Below are positions 13,079-21,508 of a stretch of DNA of 40,215 nt, piece after piece. The stretch comes from a virus: positions 1-40,215 of IMG/VR virus record IMGVR_UViG_3300047173_000096. One strand, 5' to 3'. Under the pieces are notes generated by a model. That model was given only the letters and a program-made list of their open reading frames with translations. It was not told the origin of the DNA and did not search any database. A program made the position numbers and the translations under genes. The first letter of the stretch is position 1. Each line of letters opens with the position of its first letter.

Positions 13079-13526
13079 ATTGATCCCATTTCATGAATTT
13101 AAAAACTGTTCTAGGATTATTGCTGTAGAACTTATCAACTTCGAGTTTCACAATTTGCTTATAGGAATTGATAAGAACGTGATGCAGCATTTCTAGGAAG
13201 GAAAGAAGGTAATCGCACACCTCATAAGCAAATACCGCCGGAGTCGCTTCTTTGCTTAAGTCTTTTAAGGAGATATTAACACTTTCTGGAGGAGTAACAA
13301 AAAAGCGTACGATTACCACAACTGGAGTGCTTGTTCTATAGTAAGATTTGAAGAAACATTTAAGTAATGACTTCCACTTCATGTTTCTAAAATATTGCGA
13401 TGCACGACTTCTGTTGCCTATAGGATATTTAATGCTGTAGATCATCGGCTCGCCCGGTAGGACAAGCTCAGCATCTACAGCAGGATGCATTAAACGTTGT
13501 TTCTTAATTAACTGTTTCTGGCTCAT
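12771..13526 (-). CDS. RusA-like paralogue lacking catalytic residues
   Basis: 251 codons, of which about 1-150 form a domain. VVVIVRFFVTPP (70-80) lines up with VIVHFRIPAP of the RusA next door, and YEVCDYLLSFLEMLHHVLIN followed by SYKQIVKLEVDKF and NNPRT lines up with its PDGDN...DDDARI region. The aspartates needed for cleavage are mostly replaced (E-V-C-D-Y for D-G-D-N, N-S for D-D). It may bind junctions without cutting or form a heterodimer. Codons 151-251 lie over the RusA gene and look like a shadow, so the natural end may have been near 13078. The alignment was made by eye. Confidence 0.6.
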   Translation of the reverse strand: MSQKQLIKKQRLMHPAVDAELVLPGEPMIYSIKYPIGNRSRASQYFRNMKWKSLLKCFFKSYYRTSTPVVVIVRFFVTPPESVNISLKDLSKEATPAVFAYEVCDYLLSFLEMLHHVLINSYKQIVKLEVDKFYSNNPRTVFKFMKWDQYVQLQNNNSVFPETKVVSEAKRQEQSMVQPFEPGNAEDKRICEAISTGTTSDERAITYWTHTSHSTLSDTCTAKPTRKKTRTAKLPTTHKETRWGQSREVSE

Positions 13527-13743
13527 ATTCTTCTGCGGTCTCTATTATTTCATCAGCTATAGTCGTTATTAAGTCGACAATAGCTCCGTTTAATCTTTTC
13601 TTAGCTTCATCTTCTGCGATTTCCATGACTGCTTCGCATAAGGTCATCCACGAATCAAAAATGTTGTCAGAACCAATTAATGGATGTGTCACTCGGTATA
13701 GGATTCTTGGTGACTTGAGATGTTGAGTTTTTCGTTTCGCCAT
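13504..13743 (-). CDS. Hypothetical protein, 79 residues
   Basis: AGGAGA precedes ATG 13743. Basic N-terminus, then helical segments MTLCEAVMEIAEDEAKKRL and IVDLITTIADEIIETAEEY. No family recognised. It overlaps its neighbours by 77 and 23 bases, in keeping with the packed operon. Confidence 0.6.
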   Translation of the reverse strand: MAKRKTQHLKSPRILYRVTHPLIGSDNIFDSWMTLCEAVMEIAEDEAKKRLNGAIVDLITTIADEIIETAEEYEPETVN

Positions 13744-14032
13744 ATTTCTCCTGAGGTTTTGCGTCTTTTAATGCATTTAATACAGAGGCTTTTAAGTTCT
13801 CTAAGTATTCTTTGTTGAGATAACTAACGTATGGAATATAATCAGTCTTACGGCCGTCTGTGTACTTAATTTCTTTTTGGGGAAAACTAAACCAGCGCTT
13901 ATCACCTTGGACAAAATAGCGGCAGTCTAGAATCTTTTGACCTTCAGGATAGATAACAATTGAAAAGAAAGCTTTTAAGCTACCTTTATCTATTTCGCGA
14001 TATTGACCTATTTCTACTTTGATTGGATTCAT
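13667..14032 (-). CDS. SpoVG-like single-strand or DNA-binding protein (tentative)
   Basis: 121 residues from ATG 14032. The first 95 residues (IKVEIGQY, LKAFFSIVIYPEGQKILDCRYFV and WFSFPQKE) have the strand pattern of the SpoVG-like proteins found in phage replication operons. The tail is Ser/Thr/Asn-rich and ends in an aromatic residue, like SSB tails. The position directly after the helicase gene fits a role on single-stranded DNA. The assignment is by pattern only. Confidence 0.45.
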   Translation of the reverse strand: MNPIKVEIGQYREIDKGSLKAFFSIVIYPEGQKILDCRYFVQGDKRWFSFPQKEIKYTDGRKTDYIPYVSYLNKEYLENLKASVLNALKDAKPQEKYGETKNSTSQVTKNPIPSDTSINWF

Positions 14033-14080
14033 AATGACCAAATCTCCTTTTGAGCTGTTTTTAATTCATTGATAACTTGA

Positions 14081-14983
14081 TTACGCATCTTTAAACTCCA
14101 CATAGCCGTCCCACATAGGCTGGTAGAAAAGGTATGTGTTACCCTCGATACCAAACATGCGGTTCTTTGCTATTCTTATTTTTACTTTGTTAGGGTCCGA
14201 TGTATTGTCTGTCCGGGCACATCTATGTAAAACCAGGACATTGTCTGCATATTGCTTGATGGAAGATGAGCCCTTCAGTGAGTGGATTCCGACTTCTTCG
14301 CCTGACGTTGCCGATTGACGAGGATGACAGATAAGAAGAAAATGCATAGAAAGGGAAAAAGCTAATTCATGAAGACGTTTCACTGTATCGTCAATAGCTT
14401 CATGTAGTTTTTCTCTGCGCGTGTTAACTAAGTAATCGAGATGGTCGAGCATTACAATTTCAACACCCAATTCTTTAGCGTGTTTTAATTGCACTCCAAG
14501 CTTAACAATGTCTGTACCAATAGTATTAGGGTTAATATAGACTTTGTAACGTGTACACCATTCGTCGAATTGTTCGTTCTCATGTGCGCTGAAGTTTTGC
14601 ATTTTCATGGGTCGTCTCAAAACGATAGAAGCCAGCTTACGCATTGTCGTTTCGGGATTCATCTCCCAAGAATTAATCCATACAGGAATGCCTTGCATCG
14701 CAGTATTGACCATCATCTGTGTGCAGAATGTTGTCTTTCCTGCGCCTGTATCTGCTGTGATAACTGTGACTTCGCCTTTGCGCAAGCCTTGAAGGTAATG
14801 GTCAAGAGCACGCCAGCCAGTAGAATAGCCTTTGTCAATCTCATTACGAAAGTGACGAGGCAAATTACCGACAGGTATTATGCAATCATCGACCGAAGAA
14901 GATGCAGAAATAAAATTCTCTAAAGGATTTATTTCTTCTTCCGGATCGTATTGAACTCCAAAATGTGCTCCCGATTCTTCCAT
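14081..14983 (-). CDS. DnaB-like replicative helicase (RecA-fold domain)
   Basis: 300 residues, consisting of little more than the ATPase domain. Walker A ADTGAGKTT at 77-85, WEMNP with the catalytic Glu near 107, Walker B MLDHLD at 178-183 and sensor LLICHPRQ near 216-223 are all present, followed by SLKGSSSIKQYADNVL, typical of DnaB/gp4-type helicases. It lacks the N-terminal collar of DnaB. It unwinds the fork after loading at the initiator-bound origin. Chlamydial plasmids also encode a DnaB-like helicase. It overlaps the upstream gene by 55 bases. Confidence 0.9.
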   Translation of the reverse strand: MEESGAHFGVQYDPEEEINPLENFISASSSVDDCIIPVGNLPRHFRNEIDKGYSTGWRALDHYLQGLRKGEVTVITADTGAGKTTFCTQMMVNTAMQGIPVWINSWEMNPETTMRKLASIVLRRPMKMQNFSAHENEQFDEWCTRYKVYINPNTIGTDIVKLGVQLKHAKELGVEIVMLDHLDYLVNTRREKLHEAIDDTVKRLHELAFSLSMHFLLICHPRQSATSGEEVGIHSLKGSSSIKQYADNVLVLHRCARTDNTSDPNKVKIRIAKNRMFGIEGNTYLFYQPMWDGYVEFKDA

Positions 14984-15288
14984 AAGCCTTCTAAATAATC
15001 TTGTAGAAGGTGACCTAAAGGTGTATCGGACTCTATCAAATCATAGGATTGAGAAATTGTTTGTGGAATAGGTGAAGCATTACTAAGCCAGTTCATGATA
15101 AAGCCTATGTTGCCTGTTCTTTTTTTGCCTTTCGAAGAATTCAGCCATAAACTCATCTTGTTTAACTCAGAATCAACATCAATGCCCTTGTAAGTATCTA
15201 GGAGTTGTTTTTTAATAGACTCATCTATACCCACAAATTTCAATGTCTCACGGTCGAAATAGACAGAAGTACGTTTGTTTTTTGCCAC
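14929..15288 (-). CDS. Probable primosome or helicase-loader protein
   Basis: 119 residues with a GTG start at 15288. ELNKMSLWLNSSKGKKRTGN followed by FIMNWL is the pattern found at the C-terminus of DnaT-like and phage replication proteins that join initiator to helicase. It directly precedes and overlaps the helicase gene. No strong ribosome binding site is visible, which lowers confidence in the start. Confidence 0.6.
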   Translation of the reverse strand: MAKNKRTSVYFDRETLKFVGIDESIKKQLLDTYKGIDVDSELNKMSLWLNSSKGKKRTGNIGFIMNWLSNASPIPQTISQSYDLIESDTPLGHLLQDYLEGLWKNREHILEFNTIRKKK

Positions 15289-15409
15289 GTCTTATACAAT
15301 AATTTTTTTACTGTGGGGATAAATTACGGACTTCTGCTAGTTTGATATAACGATTGTACAAACTCTGTGGAATTTGACAGATTCCATTCAGAAGACTTTT
15401 ACTTATCCA

Positions 15410-15438
15410 AAAGGGGAACTTTCACAGAGTTTCCCTTT
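15410..15438. terminator. Bidirectional intrinsic terminator
   Basis: Arms 15410-15420 and 15428-15438 pair at 10 of 11 positions around a 7-base loop, with A-rich and T-rich flanks on both sides (GGGAAACT core). It lies after the 3' end of the ribbon-helix-helix gene and insulates it from the helicase operon. Confidence 0.75.
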
Positions 15439-15485
15439 TCTTTTCGTAACTTATTTATTCATGCAATTGTGTTCAAGTCTTTTGT

Positions 15486-15713
15486 TTAAAATCTTTTTGT
15501 AATATGTTCTCTTGAGCGTCGAAAACATTCTCTAAGTCGTTCATTATCAGAATATACGAATTTCAAAGCATTTCTAATTAATTCTTGACATGTAACGATT
15601 CTACCAGTGTTTATGGTTTCTAACGCTGCAATTTCTTGGAGAATTTCATAAAAGTCAGCTTCCAACCTAGTGGAGATGACTTTGCTATTCTTGAATAAAG
15701 TTGGTCTTGCCAT
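15486..15713 (-). CDS. CopG-like transcriptional regulator
   Basis: 75 residues. STRLEADFYEILQEIAALE followed by TCQELIRNALKFVYSDNERL has the strand-helix-helix pattern and a conserved MARP basic N-terminus. It is divergent from the recombination operon, and the intergenic promoter at 15731-15757 is a natural target. AGGA lies upstream of the ATG, and a terminator follows the gene. Confidence 0.7.
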   Translation of the reverse strand: MARPTLFKNSKVISTRLEADFYEILQEIAALETINTGRIVTCQELIRNALKFVYSDNERLRECFRRSREHITKRF

Positions 15714-15730
15714 TTATTTTCCTATTAGTC

Positions 15731-15757
15731 TTGACAAGAAGCCTATTGCCATATATT
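15731..15757 (+). promoter_or_regulatory. Promoter of the recombination operon
   Basis: Consensus TTGACA at 15731-15736 with TATATT at 15752-15757 (15-base spacer) or TATTTC at 15754-15759 (17-base spacer). It faces the genes at 15799-17725 and is immediately followed by a 19-bp element variant. Confidence 0.65.
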
Positions 15758-15764
15758 TCTAAGA

Positions 15765-15783
15765 ATGTAAAGGAAATATTTTA
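15765..15783 (+). promoter_or_regulatory. 19-bp element, variant upstream of the recombination operon
   Basis: ATGTAAAGGAAATATTTTA, 15 bases before ATG 15799, the same distance as at minus-strand copies. It matches the plus-strand copy at 8067-8085 at 16 of 19 positions. Confidence 0.4.
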
Positions 15784-15798
15784 AAAGGAAAGGTTCTC

Positions 15799-15939
15799 AT
15801 GAGTTCCGAATATAAAGAAACTTGGAAAGAAATTAAGGCAGGTTTGGGCTTGTTTTTCAAAGTTCTTGGTTACTCCATCTTAGCTATCATTGGTCTAAGT
15901 ATCGCAGGTTTTATTGCTTTTAAACTTTGGTGTCCTTGA
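15799..15939 (+). CDS. 46-residue membrane protein
   Basis: ATG 15799 with AAAGG upstream. A charged N-terminus (SSEYKETWKEIK) is followed by a single transmembrane helix with YSILAIIGLSIAGFIAF and a short CP tail. Its stop overlaps the next ATG (TGATG), so it is co-translated with the nuclease. Function unknown. Confidence 0.6.
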   Translation: MSSEYKETWKEIKAGLGLFFKVLGYSILAIIGLSIAGFIAFKLWCP

Positions 15940-16514
15940 TGGAAGTCCCTCGTGTCACTGAAATTTTGCGAGCCTATACAAACTACGATCAAGTTCCAAA
16001 AGATATCCTAGAGAAAGCTGCCGCAAGAGGAACAACAGTTCACGCATTATGTGCAGGGCTCGCTAAAGGTAATTGGATTCCTGATGGCATGATTGGCGAA
16101 GAACATATAGGATACGTAAATTCATTCAAGAAGTGGTCTGAAGCCCAAGTTAAAAAGTTTGTTATCATTGAAAAACGCTTCACGGATGAAGAACGTTCAT
16201 ATTCTGGACAATTAGATTTCGTGGTTGTGGGAAGTGATGATCAACTTTATTTGGTAGATTTGAAAACGAGCTCAAGGCCTCAAAGAACTTATCCAGTTCA
16301 AATGGCCGCTTACAATTCACTATTAAAAAACAGTCAAGTCAACGTTAAAGGCGCAATGCTAGTATATCTCGATAAGAATGGTGAATTCCCTGAGATACAT
16401 TACATGGAAGATATGTCTGAAGAATTTAGCATTTTCGTTTCAGCTCTACAATGTTGGCATTATTTTAACAAAAGGAAACAAAAGAATGGAACAATTGAAT
16501 CTACAGCAGATTGA
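15939..16514 (+). CDS. PD-(D/E)XK exonuclease (RecB/Cas4-like)
   Basis: 191 residues from ATG 15939. H35 in GTTVHAL, then SYSGQLDFVV (D93) and YLVDLKTSS (D107, K109), then QMAAYNSL (Q121, Y125) give the order H-D-(D-X-K)-QxxxY of RecB-like nucleases. It would resect DNA ends to feed the annealing protein encoded next, like lambda exonuclease with Beta. The two genes overlap by 29 bases. Confidence 0.85.
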   Translation: MEVPRVTEILRAYTNYDQVPKDILEKAAARGTTVHALCAGLAKGNWIPDGMIGEEHIGYVNSFKKWSEAQVKKFVIIEKRFTDEERSYSGQLDFVVVGSDDQLYLVDLKTSSRPQRTYPVQMAAYNSLLKNSQVNVKGAMLVYLDKNGEFPEIHYMEDMSEEFSIFVSALQCWHYFNKRKQKNGTIESTAD

Positions 16515-17112
16515 AACATTAAATATCTATCAAAGAATTTTAGGTATTATGTCGGAAATTGATTATATCCAAAAAGGGTCTGATAAAGTAAATGGACAAT
16601 ATCGATTTGTAAGTCATGATCAAGTAACAGCTGCTATTCATCCTCTCTTAGTAAAATATAGAATAATTGTCATCCCTACAGTAGAAGAATGCATTCAAGA
16701 AAATAATCGCACACGAATCAAATTGGCTGTTGTATTTAGAAATGTTGATAAACCAGATGAAGCTTTTGCTGTCTATCAATATGGTTATGGAGTTGACAAT
16801 AGTGATAAAGGAATTGGAAAAGCCGTTTCATATGCATTTAAATACGCTTGTCTGAAGGTATTTTGCCTTGAGACTGGTGAAGATCCTGATAATGATGCTA
16901 AAGCTTCCTATGAGCCAGAAAAGTGTCTAGAATTCGATTCTTTATTGCCACAGGATTATACGGCAGCAAAATTGAGCAAAGTAAATAAATTTATCGAAGA
17001 AAGATCTAAAGCATTTAATAAACATCCTGAAGATATTAAACGCGAAGCAATCAAAAGAATGCAGGAATTCCTAGCTGCGGTTGAGAAATGGAATCCTAAG
17101 AAAAAGGAATAA
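16486..17112 (+). CDS. erf: ERF-family single-strand annealing protein
   Basis: 208 residues from ATG 16486 with AAGGAAA upstream; the longer frame to 16378 is out-of-frame with the nuclease. The N-terminal domain has GQYRFVSHDQVTAAIHPLL and the hallmark DKGIGKAVSYAFKYACLK followed by TGEDPDND, as in P22 Erf and relatives. It anneals complementary strands and may help circularise incoming DNA. Confidence 0.9.
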   Translation: MEQLNLQQIETLNIYQRILGIMSEIDYIQKGSDKVNGQYRFVSHDQVTAAIHPLLVKYRIIVIPTVEECIQENNRTRIKLAVVFRNVDKPDEAFAVYQYGYGVDNSDKGIGKAVSYAFKYACLKVFCLETGEDPDNDAKASYEPEKCLEFDSLLPQDYTAAKLSKVNKFIEERSKAFNKHPEDIKREAIKRMQEFLAAVEKWNPKKKE

Positions 17113-17114
17113 GT

Positions 17115-17303
17115 ATGAAATATCTACTAATTTGTCTTTCATTATTTTATTTAAGTAGCTGCGCGCAGATGATACCCGGACTCATGAGCGCTATTGATGA
17201 CGCCGTGACTGATGAAGCTATTGGCGTAAGTATTGACAAAGCCGCTATGCAAAAAGATACGGATATCAAAATCAATATAGACGTCACTAATAAAGATAAA
17301 TAA
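17115..17303 (+). CDS. Small putative lipoprotein
   Basis: 62 residues. The signal peptide MKYLLICLSLFYLSSC ends in a lipobox (LSSC), so Cys16 should be lipidated. The rest is short and acidic. It follows the ERF gene by two bases. Rz1-like spanin subunits and exclusion lipoproteins look like this, but no specific family is recognised. Confidence 0.65.
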   Translation: MKYLLICLSLFYLSSCAQMIPGLMSAIDDAVTDEAIGVSIDKAAMQKDTDIKINIDVTNKDK

Positions 17304-17312
17304 TCGCCAACG

Positions 17313-17462
17313 CTATTTTTTCTTCTTAGGAATCTTAGCGCCAGATTTTCTTGCTGTATTCAATGCAATGGCTACGGCTTGCTTTTGAGGTTTTCCTGCG
17401 GCAACTTCTGTCCGAATATTAGATGAAATTGTTTTCTTGCTTGTACCTTTTTTGAGTGGCAT
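17313..17462 (-). CDS. Small basic phage protein (PLKKGTSKKTI type)
   Basis: 49 residues on the strand opposite its neighbours. Segments such as MPLKKGTSKKTISSNI and KPQKQAVAIALNTARKSG belong to a widespread family of small phage proteins of unknown function. In other phages this gene lies near structural genes. The basic composition suggests DNA contact. Confidence 0.75.
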   Translation of the reverse strand: MPLKKGTSKKTISSNIRTEVAAGKPQKQAVAIALNTARKSGAKIPKKKK

Positions 17463-17500
17463 GATATACCTATTTTTTTGTCAATTAACAAGGACTTATT

Positions 17501-17725
17501 ATGCATTTGTCACTCTTAAAATCAATTTTTATTTTATCAATTTTTTGTACTTCTCTTTATGCTCAAAGTAATGCTGAATACGAATCAAAAATCAAAGAAA
17601 GAATGATAGAAGTAAAAGATAAGCTAGATGAAAAAAGTAAACTGAATCAAATAGATGAAGAATATCGGTGGTTTCAAGGTTATTTATGTGCTTTAGAATA
17701 TGTCTTGGAAATAATTGAAGATTAA
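17501..17725 (+). CDS. Small secreted protein
   Basis: 74 residues. A clear signal peptide (LLKSIFILSIFCTSLYAQS, cleavage after A-Q-S or L-Y-A) precedes a charged helix with ERMIEVKDKLDEKSKL. AAGGA lies before the ATG. It should act in the periplasm. Its end overlaps that of the converging tail gene by 4 bases. Confidence 0.65.
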   Translation: MHLSLLKSIFILSIFCTSLYAQSNAEYESKIKERMIEVKDKLDEKSKLNQIDEEYRWFQGYLCALEYVLEIIED

Positions 17726-18756
17726 GCCGTTGAAGCAAAATATGTGCCACCAATTGACATTTCAGTATTAAGCGGAATATTGCTATTCAATACAGTACTG
17801 TTTCCAGGAAGAGATTGATAACGAAATCTTAAAGTCGCAGAACTTCCAGGACTTAAAGCACCTGTAAAAACTATAGTATTTGTCCCATCCTCAAAATTTC
17901 CATAAATACCGATTCCACCGTTTAATGCTGTAAATGGTAATGCCCAATCTAACGCAACCGCACCAACTCCAGCAACATCGACAACAGGAAAAGCTAAAGC
18001 GACCATACAAAAGCCAGTTTTATTTATGAAATATACTGATGCGCCTGTTGTTTGATCTGGTGCTGTTCCTGTATTATTTAGAAAATATTTTCCTGATGCC
18101 GCCCCAAATTGTCCACGAGGAAATGAAAACTGAATTCCTTCTTGATATTGTGCTATACCATCACTATTATTTATAGTTTGTACTGTCCATAAGCTTGAGG
18201 AATATCGCATCCTAAAACTTCCAATACAAAGACATGGGCTCGATGCATAATCCGCTGCCGTAATCGTCGCTAAACTAAAAAAAGATCCTTGTGTGGATGC
18301 AAGTGTATTTCCGCTTTGTCCAATGTTTCCTGCCACTGGAGCTATTGTCCGATGAGGAACACGCGAGATCATAAAAGCTATTGCATTTTCACCATTATTA
18401 GCATTGCTGACGGCATAAAGATAAAATGGAATGTCTACAGTAATATTTACAGCTGTAGTAACTCCAAAAAGATTATTTCCTAAACCTGCTTGAGTAAAAG
18501 TTTGATTTGCAGTTACGGAATAACGTTTAATCTGCCCTGGATTAGCTAAAGATTGTAATGCTATAAATCCAGGATTAGTAGATGACATCGCAGTGCCACC
18601 TTCCGATTGCACTGTAAAAGTAGTCCCTGAAAAAGCGATACCTACATTGGCATAACCGGGTTGATAGAATTTATTATAAGAGCTTGAAAATGTTCCTGTA
18701 GCTGTATTGCTAATGGGACCAATTGAAGGGATGTTAAGTGCATTGGCTGCTGTCAT
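17722..18756 (-). CDS. Tail or receptor-binding protein (last of the tail operon)
   Basis: 344 residues rich in Gly, Ser, Thr, Asn and aromatics with beta-strand spacing (FSSSYNKFYQPGYANVG, FSFPRGQFGAASGKYFL). Low charge and repeated small residues are typical of fibre-tip proteins. It is the last gene of a fibre operon. The receptor-binding role is inference from position and composition. Confidence 0.6.
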   Translation of the reverse strand: MTAANALNIPSIGPISNTATGTFSSSYNKFYQPGYANVGIAFSGTTFTVQSEGGTAMSSTNPGFIALQSLANPGQIKRYSVTANQTFTQAGLGNNLFGVTTAVNITVDIPFYLYAVSNANNGENAIAFMISRVPHRTIAPVAGNIGQSGNTLASTQGSFFSLATITAADYASSPCLCIGSFRMRYSSSLWTVQTINNSDGIAQYQEGIQFSFPRGQFGAASGKYFLNNTGTAPDQTTGASVYFINKTGFCMVALAFPVVDVAGVGAVALDWALPFTALNGGIGIYGNFEDGTNTIVFTGALSPGSSATLRFRYQSLPGNSTVLNSNIPLNTEMSIGGTYFASTA

Positions 18757-18765
18757 ATTTTATCC

Positions 18766-19233
18766 TTAACTTAACTTTATTTGATTATAGAACTGTGTTA
18801 TCCACTGAAACCCGATTAAAAATTCCTGAAGAGTGATGATAATTGGGTTTACTCTTGCTGCAAAAGTCATAGTTAATGCAACTCTGTCAAAGGTAAGGTT
18901 ATAAACTTTTGATATAGGTGATGATGTTGAAGTTTGAGTATATTCAATAAGATTAGGGCCGCTTAATGATAATATATCAAATTTGGATACAGGCAATTTT
19001 AAGTTAAAATAATTAGCTATAGAAGGAAAGTTCACTAGCAAAGAATTGTAAAACTGCAATTTATTTTGATAAAAAGTTATAAAGTCCTCTTGGGATAATG
19101 CTGTAGAACTTTCTGCCGCATAAGTGATACCAATCGAAGAATAAGAAATGTTTTCAAATTCACTAGGGTTATTGAAAATAATTTGCTGCGTATTTGAAGG
19201 TACATTTTGTGTTATAACTGAAGAGATTGCCAT
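18766..19233 (-). CDS. Hypothetical tail-operon protein
   Basis: 155 residues, mixed alpha/beta, with stretches such as LSQEDFITFYQNKLQFYN and IITLQEFLIGFQWITQFYN. No family recognised. It lies between fibre-like genes, so a chaperone or tail adaptor is plausible. Confidence 0.55.
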   Translation of the reverse strand: MAISSVITQNVPSNTQQIIFNNPSEFENISYSSIGITYAAESSTALSQEDFITFYQNKLQFYNSLLVNFPSIANYFNLKLPVSKFDILSLSGPNLIEYTQTSTSSPISKVYNLTFDRVALTMTFAARVNPIIITLQEFLIGFQWITQFYNQIKLS

Positions 19234-19242
19234 TTTTTTTCC

Positions 19243-19986
19243 TTATGCTAAAACCCATGTTCCAATTACTGATGTTGCAAAAAAGAATCCTGAAGAAGCC
19301 TCAAATCTTAAGCTCACTGAATCTCCAATTAATGTACTTGTAGCCGTTCCTGCTGCCGATGATATTGCATTACCTATTCTAATCTTTTGAGTTCCAACGG
19401 CTTGAATTACTAAAGGACCTGCAACAGTACAGACATATTCAAAAAGGTCACCATCGGCCAATCCAGCGCTTGCAGGCAATGTTAAAGTGATCGCTGCTGT
19501 GACAAAAGAACCACTATTTAATGTACTAGTTGTACTCGATCCAGCATCAGCATAAGGAGGACTTTTAATGGTTAATGTACTTCCTGCACCTGAAGTTTTG
19601 CTTCCTGATCTTCCTAAGATATTCCAATTTCCTGCCGTAGGAGTTAGAGCGCCTCCTGAATCACCTGTTATTGTCTCACCTATTCCTGATCCATTAATTG
19701 AAACGAAGCCATTAGCATCTACAGTAAAAAAAGTAGAATTAAAATTTGACAAACCTATTTTTGTTATATCTGTGGCTGCTATGGCCTGAGAAATTTGAGC
19801 TACAACAGTGACAGTATTTCCTGCTCCTGTTGTCTCAATTGGTATAGATCCAGCAGCTGCGGTAGTGGCTAAGACATTAAGAACGTTAGCTGCCGGAATT
19901 GCTGTGCCTGAATTGGTAACAAAGCTCGTCGGCACTGTAGGAGGCAAAGAACCCGAAGTGATTTTTAAAATACCTGCTTGGCTCAT
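19243..19986 (-). CDS. Phage tail fibre-like protein
   Basis: 247 residues, almost free of charged clusters and rich in Ala, Thr, Ser and Gly. [19 protein letters not shown] is a repeat-like motif common in fibre proteins. The beta-rich C-terminus ends in an aromatic/hydrophobic segment. It would form part of the adhesion apparatus. Confidence 0.7.
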   Translation of the reverse strand: MSQAGILKITSGSLPPTVPTSFVTNSGTAIPAANVLNVLATTAAAGSIPIETTGAGNTVTVVAQISQAIAATDITKIGLSNFNSTFFTVDANGFVSINGSGIGETITGDSGGALTPTAGNWNILGRSGSKTSGAGSTLTIKSPPYADAGSSTTSTLNSGSFVTAAITLTLPASAGLADGDLFEYVCTVAGPLVIQAVGTQKIRIGNAISSAAGTATSTLIGDSVSLRFEASSGFFFATSVIGTWVLA

Positions 19987-20325
19987 TTACTCTCCTTGGG
20001 CATAAAGCCCTTCTACATAAACATCCCCAGCCGTCGGCACTGTAGAATATTTAACATAAAATTGTGTGCCTATCTGGAATTCGAGATTATCTTCTACTGC
20101 GATATTTGGAGAATTTGTAGAGATATCAAAGAGCTTAAAACTATTAGCAGCTACGAATAGATTGTTTGTTGTACCGTCAACACTAAATATCATGTCTCCA
20201 TTAGTATTATTGACTATACAAACAATCCTCCAGTTATGAGCTAATGCGGCTCCTACGGTTGTAAAGGAATTCGTTATCGCTGCAAATCCCTTTGTTCTGT
20301 AGGCATCAATTCTGACTATTGCCAT
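19987..20325 (-). CDS. Small tail-operon protein
   Basis: 112 residues from ATG 20325, which has AAGGAG upstream; the longer frame to 20364 lacks one. Beta-rich (FAAITNSFTTVGAAL, VKYSTVPTAGDVYVEG). It directly follows the large fibre gene. No family recognised; perhaps a baseplate or fibre-capping component. Confidence 0.6.
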   Translation of the reverse strand: MAIVRIDAYRTKGFAAITNSFTTVGAALAHNWRIVCIVNNTNGDMIFSVDGTTNNLFVAANSFKLFDISTNSPNIAVEDNLEFQIGTQFYVKYSTVPTAGDVYVEGLYAQGE

Positions 20326-20335
20326 ATTAAGCTCC

Positions 20336-21496
20336 TTATTGCAGACCGCATTGATAAGAAACAAAATCCACTTCTGCGTGAGCGCCAGCAGCTGATGTAT
20401 AGATAAGATAAGGAACGACTGTTAAAGCTGAAGTAAATGTATAAGCCGCAACTGTCGTAGGAGCCACACCATTCAGCAAGTATGTGACTACACCTGTGGC
20501 ACTTACGTTTACTCTTACTGTGAAATTTGTTGCTGCTGTGATGGCATTAGTGGTGTCAGTGATAGTATTACCACCAGAACCTATTTGCGTTTGAAGTTCG
20601 ATTTCACCAGCTGCACCATGGACACCAATCGTTGCATAATCTGTATAACCAGCTGGGATTGTTGCTTGATATGTCTGGACTTTTCTGAATCCCAAATAGA
20701 CATCAGCAACATCGGCAAGAGTAGCAATGTTGAATGTGGCTTGAACGTAAAACGCCGGTGATGTACCAATGACGAAAGCATTCTTAGCATTAACAGTATT
20801 GCCTTCAGTGATTTCGATGGATTTAGCATTACCACCGCCGATTGTATCGATATTCAATCCTCGACCTAATGTTGCGCTAACTGAAGGAGCTATTGCAGTT
20901 GAAACGGTTGTGTTATATTGTTCGAAAGTAGCTCCCCATTGTGGCACTGACCATATATTGTAAGTGTTAATTGTTACGGCTGCGACGCCACCAGTGCTTG
21001 CTGACATCGATGGAATATTATGAAAAGCACCCACATAAGTTACGCTTGCGTTTGTCATGTACGTAGGAACTGGATTTGCGCTAGCTCCTGCACCGACCAA
21101 TACTTGACCAGGAAGTAATGCGGCAGTAGCTTGAAATGCACCTGTTCCTTCAGCTATTAAAACTCCATGAGCAGTGAGTCCTGAGCCTGTACCAATAGCT
21201 TGAAATGACGGATCAGCACTTGTGGTAGCTGTCAAAACTTGGCCTGTAGTTCCAGCTGCCGTGGCTCCTAGAGGACTTGTAGCGCCTTCTCCCAAGATAA
21301 CACCATGCAATGTTCTTGGCCCTAATTCGCTGCCTGCTCCACCAACTAGAGTAAGCGGAGATACATAAACATCATTCAAAACTCCAGCATTAACTTCCGC
21401 TTGAGTGGCTGCTCTGACTTCACTTGGTAAAACTTGTGCTGTCGTTGTGTTAGCTGGATATCCTGCATGACCCAACGGATTTGTAAATAGACCCAT
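20336..21496 (-). CDS. Large tail fibre protein
   Basis: 386 residues. The N-terminal part (about 1-150) has repeated segments of the LHGVILGEGATSP / AHGVLIAEGTGAF kind, typical of fibre shafts. The C-terminal half is a beta-sandwich-like domain with ATFNIATLADVADVYLGFRK and IGSGGNTITDTTNAI, possibly a carbohydrate-binding lectin fold. A perfect 19-bp element ends 12 bases before its start, so it heads the fibre transcript. Confidence 0.75.
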   Translation of the reverse strand: MGLFTNPLGHAGYPANTTTAQVLPSEVRAATQAEVNAGVLNDVYVSPLTLVGGAGSELGPRTLHGVILGEGATSPLGATAAGTTGQVLTATTSADPSFQAIGTGSGLTAHGVLIAEGTGAFQATAALLPGQVLVGAGASANPVPTYMTNASVTYVGAFHNIPSMSASTGGVAAVTINTYNIWSVPQWGATFEQYNTTVSTAIAPSVSATLGRGLNIDTIGGGNAKSIEITEGNTVNAKNAFVIGTSPAFYVQATFNIATLADVADVYLGFRKVQTYQATIPAGYTDYATIGVHGAAGEIELQTQIGSGGNTITDTTNAITAATNFTVRVNVSATGVVTYLLNGVAPTTVAAYTFTSALTVVPYLIYTSAAGAHAEVDFVSYQCGLQ

Positions 21497-21508
21497 ATTT
21501 CCTCCTTT

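Noticed and set aside
14489-14923. 144-codon plus-strand frame
   Set aside because: Antisense to the DnaB-like helicase; Cys/His-rich shadow without a start context.
16378-16485. Upstream extension of the ERF protein
   Set aside because: Overlaps the nuclease gene, adds residues unlike the family N-terminus, and ATG 16486 has a clear AAGGAAA.
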